Shown one piece after another: positions 10,016 through 64,000 of a DNA stretch of 64,000 nt; the stretch's first letter is position 1, and every line of letters begins with the position of its first letter. The notes under the pieces were generated by a model. It was not told where the DNA came from, did not search any database, and saw only the letters and a program-made list of their open reading frames with translations. This DNA is from Streptomyces albireticuli. GTDB taxonomy: Bacteria > Actinomycetota > Actinomycetes > Streptomycetales > Streptomycetaceae. A program made the position numbers and the translations under genes. The stretch is from contig NZ_CP021744.1 of assembly GCF_002192455.1 (NCBI RefSeq), positions 1,922,001 to 1,986,000 on the forward strand, given 5' to 3'.

Positions 10016-10930
10016 TCAGGTACGGGGGCGCATGGCGCGGACCGGATCGGCGGCCAGTACCTCGAAATTGCTGACGGTGCAGTCGACCCGGCCGAACAGC
10101 CTGTCCGGTCCGGCGACACACACCTTGGTGACGCCGAGTTCCTTGAACGTCGCGACGACGGAGGGCCAGCGGACGGCCGTCACATAGCCGTCCAGGAGCA
10201 TGTCCCGGATGCCGTCGCCGGTGCGTACGACCGAGCCGTCGGAGTCGGCGACCACGGGAATCCGCGGGTCGGCGAACCGGAACTCCCCGAGCACCTCGTC
10301 CGCCACCTTCCGCCGCAGTCCGGAGAAGAGCGAGGAGTGCATCGGCGGGCGCATCGTGTAGAGCGGCAGACCACCGATCGACCGAATGCGCCGCTCGAAC
10401 TCCTCGACGGCCTGGGCACGCAGCGTGAGCATGTAGAAGCCGTCGTCGAGGTAGCAGGAGAAGTCGTGCCACTCGCCGCGCTCGGTGAGCTCCTCCAGCA
10501 GCGGCGCGAGCGCCTCCCACGGTGCCCGCACGAACGACAGGGTCACGAGGTCCCGGTGCTCGGTCGCGAAGTACTCCTCGGTGCGGCGGGCCAGCAGCGC
10601 GGTCAGGCGCGCCGCGTCCTCGAACGGCAGCGCGCCGGTGAACGCCGTGAGCGCCTTCTGCCCGAAGCTCGGCCCGGCGCACAGCGCCGGCTCCAGCCCG
10701 TACTGCTCGCGGGCCCACTCCGCCAGCGCCACGCAATTCACGAAGAACGCGACCTGGGCGGCCTCGGAGTAGTCGTCCTCGGAATCCCTGAACCTGTTCA
10801 TGACGGAATACCCGACGGCATCGGAGGCGGCCTTGAGGAGCCGCCTCGCCGAGGGGTTGACCATCATGAATTTCGCCGCGTCGGCGAATCGGTTCGGTCC
10901 CATTCCGGGAAATACAACAGCCGTACTCAT
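10016..10930 (-). CDS. Stand-alone acyltransferase (VinK-like), dipeptidyl-ACP transfer
   Basis: 304 residues of the malonyl-CoA:ACP transacylase fold. It starts VVFPGMG (the FxGMG entry motif) and has nucleophile Ser88 in GPSFGQ and a probable catalytic His198 in PPMHSSLF. The Arg that binds the malonyl carboxylate in ordinary ATs follows the GxSxG motif by about 25 residues. Here that stretch reads ALLARRTEEY and the substrate cannot be decided by eye. In family terms VinK moves the aminoacyl-β-aminoacyl unit from the free ACP to the loading ACP of the first PKS, not malonyl units. The adjacency to a free ACP, an adenylation pair and an N-terminal loading ACP supports this. It is the first gene of the minus-strand starter operon, with only a weak ribosome site (ACAGG) before ATG 10930. 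Confidence 0.88.
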   Translation of the reverse strand: MSTAVVFPGMGPNRFADAAKFMMVNPSARRLLKAASDAVGYSVMNRFRDSEDDYSEAAQVAFFVNCVALAEWAREQYGLEPALCAGPSFGQKALTAFTGALPFEDAARLTALLARRTEEYFATEHRDLVTLSFVRAPWEALAPLLEELTERGEWHDFSCYLDDGFYMLTLRAQAVEEFERRIRSIGGLPLYTMRPPMHSSLFSGLRRKVADEVLGEFRFADPRIPVVADSDGSVVRTGDGIRDMLLDGYVTAVRWPSVVATFKELGVTKVCVAGPDRLFGRVDCTVSNFEVLAADPVRAMRPRT

Positions 10931-11094
10931 CCAGTAACCTGTCGTCGTCGGTCAGCAGTACCGAGTGATATCGAGTGATACCTCAGGCAACACATCAAAT
11001 GGTCGGCTCCGCGAGACCCTTCGCGATACCCCTACCGGCCCGGATACAGCCCCTATCGGGGTGGCCGGGCGGGCGGCCGTGGAGGCACTCTGAA
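10931..11094. promoter_or_regulatory. Divergent promoter region with direct repeat
   Basis: This 164-bp gap separates the starter operon (leftward) from the VinJ-like hydrolase gene (rightward), so it must hold both promoters unless the hydrolase lies in a longer transcript. It is less GC-rich than its surroundings. It carries a direct repeat CGAGTGATA at 10962-10970 and 10972-10980, spaced ten bases centre to centre, about one helical turn. That fits a regulator binding site. I find no convincing -35/-10 pair. Confidence 0.5.
11081..11085 (+). promoter_or_regulatory. Ribosome binding site of the VinJ-like hydrolase gene
   Basis: GGAGG nine bases before the GTG at 11095. It decides this start over the in-frame ATG at 10975, which lacks such a site and would add 40 residues unlike the family. 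Confidence 0.7.
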
Positions 11095-12033
11095 GTGCAC
11101 GTCGCAGCACTATCAGATGGGGTGTCTCCAGCTTTGTTCGCAACTCCCAGCGCCACCGGAACCGTTCCGTTCGGCGAACACCGGACGTGGTACCGCGTCA
11201 CCGGTGAACTCGACGCGGGCAACCCCCCGCTGGTCGTCATGCACGGCGGCCCCGGCAGCACCCACGACTACCTGCTGTCCCTGACGGAACTGGCCGGGCA
11301 GGGCTGGCCGGTCATCCACTACGACCAGCTCGGCAACGGCGCCTCCACCCACCTGCCCGACCGGGGCGCCGACTTCTGGACGGTGGACCTCTTCCTCCGC
11401 GAGCTCGACAACCTCCTCGGCCACCTCGGCGTCGCCGACGACTACATCCTCTTCGGCCAGTCCTGGGGCGGCATGCTCGCCGCCGAGCACGCCGTGCGGC
11501 AGCCCGCCGGCCTGCGCGGCATGGTGATCGCCAACTCGCCCGCGTCGATGCCGCTGTGGCGCGCGGAGGCGCTGCGGCTGCGCGCCGGGCTGCCGGAGGC
11601 CCTCCAGGAGGCGCTCGACCGGCACGAGGCGGCCGGGGCGTTCGACGACCCGGAGTACCAGCACGCCATGTACGCCTACTACCAGCGCCACGTCTGCCGC
11701 GCCGACCCGATCCCGCCCGAGGTCATGCGCACCCTCATGGCGCTCACCAGTGACCCGACGGTCTACGGCACGATGAACGGCCCCAACGACTTCACCGTCA
11801 TCGGGACCCTGCGCGACTGGTCCGTCGTCGACCGGCTGCACGCGGTCGAGGTGCCCACGCTGCTCATCAGCGGGCGGCACGACGAGGCGACCCCGGCGAC
11901 GGTGCAGCCGTTCTACGACGAGATACCGGACGTGAGCTGGGAGATCCTGGAGAAGTCCAGCCACATGCCGCACGTCGAGGAACCGGAGAGGTTCCTCGAC
12001 GTGATGACGGAGTACCTGGCGTCCCTGGGCTGA
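11095..12033 (+). CDS. Proline-iminopeptidase-type α/β hydrolase (VinJ-like), removes N-terminal cap
   Basis: 312 residues of peptidase family S33. HGGPG (50-54) gives the oxyanion hole; the nucleophile is Ser123 in GQSWGG; Asp263 lies in SGRHDEATP and His290 in SSHMPH. A helical cap domain lies between (about 150-240). In the vicenistatin pathway VinJ hydrolyses the protecting aminoacyl group (alanyl) from the amine of the finished or elongating chain, freeing it for macrolactam closure. The location beside the VinK-like gene supports this over a housekeeping peptidase. It is the only rightward gene in the window: divergent from the starter operon and convergent with PKS C, with a strong hairpin in the gap. 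The GTG start is set by GGAGG. Amino-acid preference cannot be read from the sequence. Confidence 0.88.
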   Translation: MHVAALSDGVSPALFATPSATGTVPFGEHRTWYRVTGELDAGNPPLVVMHGGPGSTHDYLLSLTELAGQGWPVIHYDQLGNGASTHLPDRGADFWTVDLFLRELDNLLGHLGVADDYILFGQSWGGMLAAEHAVRQPAGLRGMVIANSPASMPLWRAEALRLRAGLPEALQEALDRHEAAGAFDDPEYQHAMYAYYQRHVCRADPIPPEVMRTLMALTSDPTVYGTMNGPNDFTVIGTLRDWSVVDRLHAVEVPTLLISGRHDEATPATVQPFYDEIPDVSWEILEKSSHMPHVEEPERFLDVMTEYLASLG

Positions 12034-12045
12034 CGGGCGCGCCCG

Positions 12046-12081
12046 CCCGGGGCGGGCGGGGAAACCCTCGCCCGCCCCGGG
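12046..12081. terminator. GC-rich hairpin between convergent genes
   Basis: CCCGGGGCGGGCG... at 12046-12061 pairs with 12065-12081 around an AAA loop, with one bulged T at 12068. That gives about 16 G·C pairs. It lies between the stops of the hydrolase gene and PKS C and should end transcription from both sides. There is no T-run, as usual in Streptomyces. Confidence 0.75.
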
Positions 12082-12102
12082 ATCCGTGGTTCCAGTCCGC
12101 TT

Positions 12103-26757
<14,655 letters not shown>

Positions 26758-26835
26758 GTCCTGTGTCGTCTCTTCCTCTGGGCTTGCTTGGGGAATCCGG
26801 CGGGGCCGGGAAGTCTGGGGTGGGGTGGTCCCGGT

Positions 26836-26868
26836 GCGGTCCGGGCGCGGGGTGCGCGCCCGGACCGC
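26836..26868. terminator. Hairpin between PKS B and PKS C
   Basis: A 14-bp perfect inverted repeat (26836-26849 with 26855-26868, loop GGGTG) lies in the 131-bp gap between the two PKS genes. It could terminate or attenuate B transcripts, or stabilise their 3' end. No gene or clear promoter is visible in the rest of the gap. Confidence 0.55.
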
Positions 26869-26888
26869 TCACGGGTGGGGTCCGGGCG

Positions 26889-57673
<30,785 letters not shown>

Positions 57674-57681
57674 CGACTCAG

Positions 57682-57686
57682 CCTTC
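57682..57686 (-). promoter_or_regulatory. Ribosome binding site of PKS B
   Basis: GAAGG on the minus strand, 8 bases before ATG 57673. It favours this start over ATG 57715, which has no purine-rich site but overlaps the upstream stop. Confidence 0.55.
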
Positions 57687-57711
57687 GAGGGGTCGCGGTG
57701 GTTCGTGTTCG

Positions 57712-60700
57712 TCATTCTGAGAGCCCCAACTCGTTGTCGATAAAGGCGAAGATCTCGTCGGCCGTCGCGGCTTCGAGCTTTTCCGCGACGACCTCCTCGG
57801 GCTGGTCGTCGATGGTCGTGGTGGTGGGTGATGCCGGTGCGTCGAACGCGGTGGCCGCGGCCGGGACGGCCGCGTGGAAGGAGGCGGGCGCGCCGGTGGC
57901 GGCCGCGCAGCGGGCGAGGAGCGCGCGCAGGCGGTCGGCGGTCCGGGCCCCCGCCAGGTCCGCCGCGTCCATGGCCGAGATCACGGCTTCGAGCCGGTCG
58001 AGGTCGGCCAGCAGCCGCTCCGTGCCGATGGCGTCGGGTACGAGCTCCGAGCGGAGCAGCGCGACGACGGCGTCGGGCGTGGGGTGGTCGAAGACGAGCG
58101 TCGCGGGGAGCCGGAGCCCCGTGGCCCGCTGGAGGCGCGTGCGCAGCTCCACCGCGGTGAGCGAGTCGAATCCGAGGTCCCGGAAGGGACGCCCGGGTTC
58201 GATGTCGCCCGGCGCGGCGAGGCCGAGCACGCCCGCGACCTGGATGCGTACGAGGTCGAGCAGCACGTCGTACTGCTCGGTGTCCGGCAGCTCCGCCAGC
58301 CGTCCGACGAGCGCCTCGGCACCGGCCGCGGCGGCCTCGGCGCGCTCGGCCTCGGTCCGCCGGACCTCGGGGAGCTCGCGGTAGAGCGGGTGGGCTCCGG
58401 CGGCCGATACGCCCTTGAGGAGCTCGGGCCAGTCGAAGTCGACCACGCAGACGCCGGCTTCGGCGGTCGCCGCCGAGGCGCGGGTGAGGACGGTCCCGAG
58501 GACGGATCCGGGGAGGCCGCGCAGTACGCCCGCGTCCTCGTCCTCACCGGCCCAGGGGCCCCAGCCGATGGCGGTCGCCGGCAGGCCCGCCGCCCGGCGT
58601 CGCCGGGCGAGCGCGTCGAACACGGCGCTCAGGGCGGCCGCTCCGGCCTGGCCCGGCCCGCCGATCGTGCCGGCGGCGGAGCCGCACAGCACGAACGCGG
58701 AGAGGTCCAGGCCGCGGGTCAGCTCGTCCACGGTGAGGACGGCGTCGATGTGCGCGCGCAGCTCCTCCTCGTACGCGGCGGGGTCGAGGTCGGACAGGCG
58801 GGCCTCGGCGGGCAGGGCCGGCACGTGGACCACGGCGGTGGGCGCGGAGCCCTCGGCGCCACCGGACAGCTCCTCCAGCAGTTCGGCGAGCGTCTGCCGG
58901 CCGCCGGTGCGGGTGTCGGCGAACACGACGCGCTCGGCGCCGCGTTCGGTCAGCAGACGCGCGGTGCGCGCCCGCAGCTCGCAGTCGTCGCCGGTGACCA
59001 GGACGGTGCCCCGGGGGATCCAGGCGTCGTCCTGCGCGGAGGCCGTGACGTTCTGGAGGCGGGGGGCGAACACTCCGGTGTCGCGTACCGCCACCTGGTC
59101 CTCGTCGACCGCGCCGGCCAGCACGGCCGCCAGACGGGCGACGGTCCGGTCGTCCACGGCGCCGGGCACGTCGACGACGCCACCCCAGCGCTCCCCCAGC
59201 TCGAACCCGGCCACCCGGCCGAGCCCCCACGCCGCCGCCCGTACGGGGTCGGCGACCGGGTCCGTACCGCTCGTGGACACCGCGCCCCGCGTGGCGAACC
59301 ACAGCCGGCCCGCGACACCGGCCGCGTCGAGCGCCCGCACGAGCGCCACGGAAGGCACCCAGGCCAGGACGCCCGTCACGGAGGCGGCGTCGACACCGGC
59401 GCCGGCCAGGGCGTCGGCCACCGGCGGGAGGTCGTGGGCGTTGTCGTCGACCACGAGCTCGACGACCTGGGCCCCGGCCTTGCGCAGCGCCTCGGCGGAG
59501 GCCTCGGCCCAGGGGCGGTGGTCACCGTCGGCGGGGAGCACGACGAGGTGCGTGGCGCCCGGGGTCCGCACGGAACCTTCGACCACCCGCTGCCAGACGG
59601 TGCGGTACCGCAGGGGGTCGGGCCCGGACTCGGCTCCGGCCACGGCGCCACGAACGGCGGGGGCGGACGGCAGCAGCCAGAAGTGCTGGTGCTGGAAGGG
59701 GTAGGTGGGGAGGTCGGTGAGACGGGCGCCGGTGCCTGCGAAGAAGGCCGGCCAGTCGACGCGGGCGCCGGTGAGGTGGAGACGGCCGAGAGCGGTGACG
59801 AGGGCGGCCGGTTCGGGGCGGTCCTTGCGGAGGGCGGGGACGAAGGCGATGTCGTCGGTCTCCGGCAGGCATTCCTGGGCCATGGCGGACAGCACACCGT
59901 CGGGGCCGAGTTCCAGGAAGGTGCGGACACCCTGGTCGTGGAGGGTCTGGACGCCGTCGGCGAAGCGGACGGCCTCACGGACGTGACGGACCCAGTACTC
60001 GGGGGAGGTCAGGTCATCGGCCACGGTGCCGGTGACGTTGGAGACGACCGGGATCGAAGGCACGGTGTACGTGAGGGACTCGGCAATCTTACGGAACTCC
60101 GCCAGCATCCCGTCCATACGGTGCGAGTGGAACGCGTGCGAGACATTCAGGCGGCGGGACTTCTCGAAGTTCCCCGCCACCTGCTCGACAGCGGCCTCGC
60201 CACCCGAGATCACCACGGAGGACGGCCCGTTGATCGCGGCAATGTCGACACCGTCGGCCAGAACCGCGCGCACCTCTTCCTCGGTCGCCCGCAGCGACAC
60301 CATCGCGCCACCGGACGGCAGCGCCTGCATGAGCGCGGCACGGGCGGCAACGAGCTTGCCCGCATCCTCCAGCGAGAACACACCAGCGACATGCGCCGCC
60401 GCGATCTCACCGATGGAGTGACCGGCGAGGAAGTCGGGGCGGACACCCCAGGATTCGACGAGGCGATAGAGGGCGACCTCGACAGCGAACAGCGCAGGCT
60501 GCGTGTTCGCGGTACGAGCCAGCGACTCCGCATTCTCCAGAACGGCCGCGTCCAGACCCAGCGCCGCACACGCCGCGTCGAAGGCAGCAGCGAACACCGG
60601 GTAGGCCGCGTACAGCTCACGCCCCATCCCCGCCCGCTGAGCACCCTGACCCGTGAACAGCGCGGCAACCTTGCCGCCCAGCACCCGGCCCGAGACGACC

Positions 60701-62195
60701 TGCTCACCCACCACCACGGCGCGGTGCTCGAACTGCGCCCGCGCCGTAGCCAGCGTGAAGCCGAGGTCCACCGCTTCGCGGCCCGTCGCGGCCTCGCGGA
60801 CGCGGGACACCTGGGCGGTCAGTGCCTGCTCGCTCTTCGCGCTCACGAGGAGCGGTACGGCGGGGAGCTTCCGGTCGGCGCCGGCCTCGGGAGCCGTCGT
60901 CGCGGGGGCCTGCTCAAGGACCACGTGCGCGTTCGTGCCGCTGAAACCGAAGGACGACACACCCGCACGGCGCGGGCGGCCCGCCTCCGGCCAGTCACGT
61001 GTCTCGGTGAGGAGCTCGATCGCGCCTTCCGACCAGTCCACCCGGTCCGTGGGCTCGTCGGCGTGGAGGGTCTTCGGCAGGACGCCGGCCCGCATCGCCA
61101 TGACCATCTTGATGATCCCGCCGACACCGGCTGCCGCCTGCGCGTGCCCGATGTTGGACTTCAGCGAGCCGAGCCACAGCGGCCGGTCACCGACGCGCTC
61201 CTGACCGTAGGTGGCGAGCAGCGCCTGGGCCTCGATCGGGTCGCCGAGGACCGTGCCCGTGCCGTGCGCCTCGACCGCGTCGACGTCCGCAGGCGACAGA
61301 CCGGCCACGGCCAGCGCCTGGCGGATGACCCGCTGCTGCGACGGACCGTTGGGAGCCGTCAGACCGTTGCTGGCGCCGTCCTGGTTGATCGCCGTACCGC
61401 GTACGACGCCCAGGACCTGGTGGCCGTTGCGGCGGGCGTCGGAGAGCCGCTCGACGAGCAGCATGCCCACGCCCTCGGCCCAGCCCGTGCCGTCCGCACC
61501 CGCACCGAATGCCTTGCAACGGCCGTCCGCCGCGAGGCCCCGCTGGCGCGAGAAGTCGATGAACGCACCCGGTGTCGACATGACGGTCACGCCACCGGCG
61601 AGCGCCATGTCGCACTCACCGCCGCGCAGGGCCTGAACCGCCATGTGCAGCGCGACCAGCGACGACGAGCACGCCGTGTCGACCGTCACCGCCGGGCCCT
61701 CCAGGCCCAGGGCGTAGGACACGCGGCCCGAGACGACGGCCGAGGACGTACCGGTACCGAGGAACGCCTCCACATCCTCCGGAACGTCCAAGGTCTGCGT
61801 GCCGTAGTCGTGGTAGCCCACACCCGCGTAGACGCCGGTACGGCTGCCCCGCAGGGCCGTCGGGTCGATACCGGCCCGCTCGATCGTCTCCCAGGTGGTC
61901 TCCAGGAGCAGGCGCTGCTGCGGGTCCATCGCGAGCGCCTCGCGCGGGCTGATCCCGAAGAACGCCGGGTCGAAGTCACCGGCCTCGTGCAGGAAGCCGC
62001 CCTCACGGACGTAGCTCTTGCCCGGCAGGCCCTGCTCCGGGTCGTAGAGGTTCTCCAGGTCCCAGCCGCGGTCGGTCGGGAAGCCGGTCACGCCGTCCCG
62101 GCCGTTGAGGACCAGGTCCCACAGGCTCTCGGGGGAGGTCACGCCACCCGGGTAGCGGCAGGCCATGCCGACGATCGCGATCGGGTCGTCGTCCA
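57712..62195 (-). other. PKS module A-last: KS-AT-KR(inactive)-ACP
   Basis: The KR keeps the overall fold, but the cofactor motif is GDDCELR instead of GGTGxLG, and the catalytic Tyr/Asn segment reads [11 protein letters not shown] instead of GQGNYAAAN. It cannot reduce, so the β-ketone should remain. KS, AT and ACP sites are intact. Confidence 0.9.
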
Positions 62196-64000
62196 CCGCC
62201 TTCACCAGTACGGCGGACGCGGCGGCCTGCGCGGCGAGGCCACCGGCCAGCTCGTCACGCACATACTCCATCAGCACACGCGGCGTCGGATAATCGAACA
62301 CCAGCGTCACCGGCAGCCGCAACCCCGTCCCCGCGTTGAGACGGTTCCGCAGCTCGACAGCCGTCAGGGAGTCGAAACCGCTCTCCTTGAACGACCGCTC
62401 CGGGTCCACGGCCTCGGGGCCGGAGTGACCCAGAACAGCCGCCACATCGGCCCGGATCAGACCGAGGATCGCCTCCTCACGCTCGGACCCGCTCAGCCCC
62501 GCCAGCCGCTGCCGCAGCCCCTCGGCCGCCGCCGACGAACGCGCGGCAGCCCGCCGCGTACGCGCCCGCACCAGCCCACTGAGCAACGGCGTGACCTGGG
62601 CGGTCGGCGACGTGGCCAGGGCGGCCGTGTCGAGCCGGCACCCCACGAGCAGGCCGTCGTCCAGGTTCTGCGCCGCGTCGAAGAGGGCCAGCCCCTCCTC
62701 GACGGACAGCGGCGGCATCCCCGAACGGTTCATCCGCTCCACGTCGGCCGCGGACAGCTCGGCGCCCATGCCGCTCGCCCCGGCCCACAGGCCCCACGCC
62801 AGCGACAGCCCCGGCAGACCGGCCGCCCGTCGCTGCTGGGCCAGCGTGTCCAGAAGGGAGTTGGCGGCGGCGTAGTTGCCCTGGCCGGGGTACCCCATGA
62901 CGCCGGCGACGGACGAGAAGAGGACGAACGCGGAGAGGTCGAGGCCCTTGGTCAGCTCGTGGAGGTTGAGGGCGGCGTCGGCCTTGGGGCCGAAGACCGT
63001 GTCGATGTCCTCGGGCGAGAGCGCGGTGACCAGGCCGTTGGCGTGGACACCGGCGGTGTGGACCACTCCGGTGAGCGGGTGCCCGGCCGGTACGGACGCG
63101 AGGAGCCCGGCGAGCGCGTCGCGGTCGGCGACGTCGCAAGCGGTGACGGTCACCTCGGCGCCGAGCGCGGCGAGTTCGTCGCGCAGCTCGGCGGCACCGG
63201 GCGCGTCGAGACCACGGCGGCTGGTCAGCAGCAGGTGACGCACACCGTGCTCGGCCACCAGATGACGGGCGAAGAGCGCGCCCAGAGCGCCCGTACCACC
63301 GGTGATCAGAACCGTGCCGTCGGCGTCCCACCGCGGCCGGGTCCCGGCGGTGGCCGAGGCCCGCGCCAGGCGCGGCGCCCACAGGGCGTCACCGCGGACC
63401 GCGAGCTCCGCCTCGCCGCAGGCCGGTACGGAGGCGGGAAGTACGGGCAGGCCGGCGGCCGGGACGTCGACGAGGACGATCCGGTCGGGGTTCTCGGACT
63501 GCGCGGACTTCACCAGGCCCCGGACGGCGGCCTGTGCCAGGTCCTGGACGCCTTCGGTACCGGCGACGGACACGGCTCCCCGTGTGACCAGCACGAGCCG
63601 GGAGTCGGCGAACCGCTCCTCCGCCAGCCACTCCTGCACCAGGCCGAGGACCCGGTGAGCCGCGTCCCGCACCGCGCCGGGGGCCGGCTCGGGCGAGGCC
63701 GCCGGGCAGACGGCGAGTACGTACCCGGGAACCTCCGCCGCCTCACGGAGCTCCGCCAGACCGGCGAAGACACCCGCGGCCTCGCCCGCGCCGTCGAGCC
63801 GGCACAGAGCGGCGTCGCCCTCGCCGCCGAGCATGGCCCAGGAGACGGCCGGAGACGGCGCCGTAAGGGTGGGGAGCTGCTTCCACTCGACGCGGAAGAG
63901 CGCGTCGGCCGGCAGCGACGCGGAGCCGAGTTCGGCGGCGGAGAGCTCACGCGGGACGAGCGAGTCGACGGAGGCCACAGGGGCCCCGGCCGTGTCGGTG
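57712..64000 (-). CDS. Type I PKS A, C-terminal part (5' end outside window)
   Basis: 2,095 residues are visible, entering at the end of a DH domain ([13 protein letters not shown]). The first, partial module has KR about 63320-62760 and ACP about 62480-62260. The second module has KS about 62190-60915 (TACSSS), AT about 60665-59670 (GHSIGE, HAFH; malonyl), no DH, a degenerate KR region about 59600-58520, and ACP about 58280-58030 (GFDSL). The C-terminus ends [18 protein letters not shown], a docking domain expected to pair with the coiled coil of PKS B, whose gene begins 38 bp downstream (or overlaps by ATGA). The predicted output is an alkene or alcohol, then a ketone. The number of upstream modules is unknown. 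Confidence 0.93.
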   Translation of the reverse strand, partial: TDTAGAPVASVDSLVPRELSAAELGSASLPADALFRVEWKQLPTLTAPSPAVSWAMLGGEGDAALCRLDGAGEAAGVFAGLAELREAAEVPGYVLAVCPAASPEPAPGAVRDAAHRVLGLVQEWLAEERFADSRLVLVTRGAVSVAGTEGVQDLAQAAVRGLVKSAQSENPDRIVLVDVPAAGLPVLPASVPACGEAELAVRGDALWAPRLARASATAGTRPRWDADGTVLITGGTGALGALFARHLVAEHGVRHLLLTSRRGLDAPGAAELRDELAALGAEVTVTACDVADRDALAGLLASVPAGHPLTGVVHTAGVHANGLVTALSPEDIDTVFGPKADAALNLHELTKGLDLSAFVLFSSVAGVMGYPGQGNYAAANSLLDTLAQQRRAAGLPGLSLAWGLWAGASGMGAELSAADVERMNRSGMPPLSVEEGLALFDAAQNLDDGLLVGCRLDTAALATSPTAQVTPLLSGLVRARTRRAAARSSAAAEGLRQRLAGLSGSEREEAILGLIRADVAAVLGHSGPEAVDPERSFKESGFDSLTAVELRNRLNAGTGLRLPVTLVFDYPTPRVLMEYVRDELAGGLAAQAAASAVLVKAVDDDPIAIVGMACRYPGGVTSPESLWDLVLNGRDGVTGFPTDRGWDLENLYDPEQGLPGKSYVREGGFLHEAGDFDPAFFGISPREALAMDPQQRLLLETTWETIERAGIDPTALRGSRTGVYAGVGYHDYGTQTLDVPEDVEAFLGTGTSSAVVSGRVSYALGLEGPAVTVDTACSSSLVALHMAVQALRGGECDMALAGGVTVMSTPGAFIDFSRQRGLAADGRCKAFGAGADGTGWAEGVGMLLVERLSDARRNGHQVLGVVRGTAINQDGASNGLTAPNGPSQQRVIRQALAVAGLSPADVDAVEAHGTGTVLGDPIEAQALLATYGQERVGDRPLWLGSLKSNIGHAQAAAGVGGIIKMVMAMRAGVLPKTLHADEPTDRVDWSEGAIELLTETRDWPEAGRPRRAGVSSFGFSGTNAHVVLEQAPATTAPEAGADRKLPAVPLLVSAKSEQALTAQVSRVREAATGREAVDLGFTLATARAQFEHRAVVVGEQVVSGRVLGGKVAALFTGQGAQRAGMGRELYAAYPVFAAAFDAACAALGLDAAVLENAESLARTANTQPALFAVEVALYRLVESWGVRPDFLAGHSIGEIAAAHVAGVFSLEDAGKLVAARAALMQALPSGGAMVSLRATEEEVRAVLADGVDIAAINGPSSVVISGGEAAVEQVAGNFEKSRRLNVSHAFHSHRMDGMLAEFRKIAESLTYTVPSIPVVSNVTGTVADDLTSPEYWVRHVREAVRFADGVQTLHDQGVRTFLELGPDGVLSAMAQECLPETDDIAFVPALRKDRPEPAALVTALGRLHLTGARVDWPAFFAGTGARLTDLPTYPFQHQHFWLLPSAPAVRGAVAGAESGPDPLRYRTVWQRVVEGSVRTPGATHLVVLPADGDHRPWAEASAEALRKAGAQVVELVVDDNAHDLPPVADALAGAGVDAASVTGVLAWVPSVALVRALDAAGVAGRLWFATRGAVSTSGTDPVADPVRAAAWGLGRVAGFELGERWGGVVDVPGAVDDRTVARLAAVLAGAVDEDQVAVRDTGVFAPRLQNVTASAQDDAWIPRGTVLVTGDDCELRARTARLLTERGAERVVFADTRTGGRQTLAELLEELSGGAEGSAPTAVVHVPALPAEARLSDLDPAAYEEELRAHIDAVLTVDELTRGLDLSAFVLCGSAAGTIGGPGQAGAAALSAVFDALARRRRAAGLPATAIGWGPWAGEDEDAGVLRGLPGSVLGTVLTRASAATAEAGVCVVDFDWPELLKGVSAAGAHPLYRELPEVRRTEAERAEAAAAGAEALVGRLAELPDTEQYDVLLDLVRIQVAGVLGLAAPGDIEPGRPFRDLGFDSLTAVELRTRLQRATGLRLPATLVFDHPTPDAVVALLRSELVPDAIGTERLLADLDRLEAVISAMDAADLAGARTADRLRALLARCAAATGAPASFHAAVPAAATAFDAPASPTTTTIDDQPEEVVAEKLEAATADEIFAFIDNELGLSE
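62196..64000 (-). other. PKS module A-penultimate (partial): DH end-KR-ACP
   Basis: The KR is catalytically complete (GTGALG, FSSVAG, NYAAAN), but the stereochemical segment reads VHANGLV, lacking the LDD of B-type KRs. The A-type Trp position holds Met (SSVAGVMG). The DH catalytic part is outside the window. ACP GFDSL. Confidence 0.85.

Noticed and set aside
10975..11094. Longer N-terminus for the VinJ-like hydrolase from ATG 10975
   Set aside because: The extra 40 residues do not resemble the family and would use up most of the divergent promoter gap; GTG 11095 has GGAGG nine bases upstream.

Overview
This is high-GC actinomycete DNA, most likely Streptomyces. The codon use is strongly third-position GC, and the gap upstream of the leftmost gene holds a GC-rich hairpin whose stem is, from memory, a very common dispersed Streptomyces intergenic element. 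Nearly all of the window is one modular type I polyketide synthase (PKS) locus with a β-amino acid starter cassette. I read it as a large polyene macrolactam cluster whose start-unit logic matches vicenistatin (VinJ-K-L-M-N-O-P1). Both ends of the PKS are cut by the window.

Layout. (1) 1-5043, minus: the first PKS gene, with an N-terminal stand-alone loading ACP and then KS-AT-DH-KR, running off the left edge. (2) 5291-10930, minus: the starter cassette. In transcription order it holds a VinK-like acyltransferase, a free ACP (VinL-like), a two-adenylation-domain fusion (VinM-like plus VinN-like in one polypeptide) and a PLP decarboxylase (VinO-like). (3) 11095-12033, plus: a proline-iminopeptidase-type hydrolase (VinJ-like), divergent from the cassette and convergent with the next PKS gene. 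(4) 12103-26757, minus: PKS C, three modules (DH-KR; DH-ER-KR; bare KS-AT-ACP), with no thioesterase and no C-terminal docking helix. (5) 26889-57673, minus: PKS B, a giant six-module protein of about 10,260 residues, interrupted by an apparent one-base deletion at 40203-40206. (6) 57712-64000, minus: the C-terminal end of PKS A, with the tail of one DH-KR module and one module with a dead KR.

How it should work (family knowledge plus inference). The second adenylation domain loads an acidic β-amino acid on the free ACP. The decarboxylase trims it, and the first adenylation domain caps the β-amine with an α-amino acid. The VinK-like enzyme moves the capped dipeptidyl unit to the loading ACP of the first PKS. 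After elongation the VinJ-like hydrolase removes the cap so the amine can close the lactam. All eleven AT domains visible in the window look malonyl-type, so the chain made here is unbranched. If A, B and C act in gene order, they install a C=C (uncertain), a ketone, a hydroxyl, six consecutive C=C, a saturated unit, and finally an unreduced β-keto acyl group. I cannot name the product.

Points worth a second look: the fused adenylation didomain; the TE-less terminus with a repeat-rich linker where a KR should be and a GFTSL-type ACP; the HAAH motif in one AT; point-inactivated DH and KR domains; extensive gene conversion among modules (one 274-bp block is identical in two modules); and the frameshift. 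I saw no tRNA, rRNA, CRISPR array, insertion sequence, regulator, transporter or thioesterase gene in the window.
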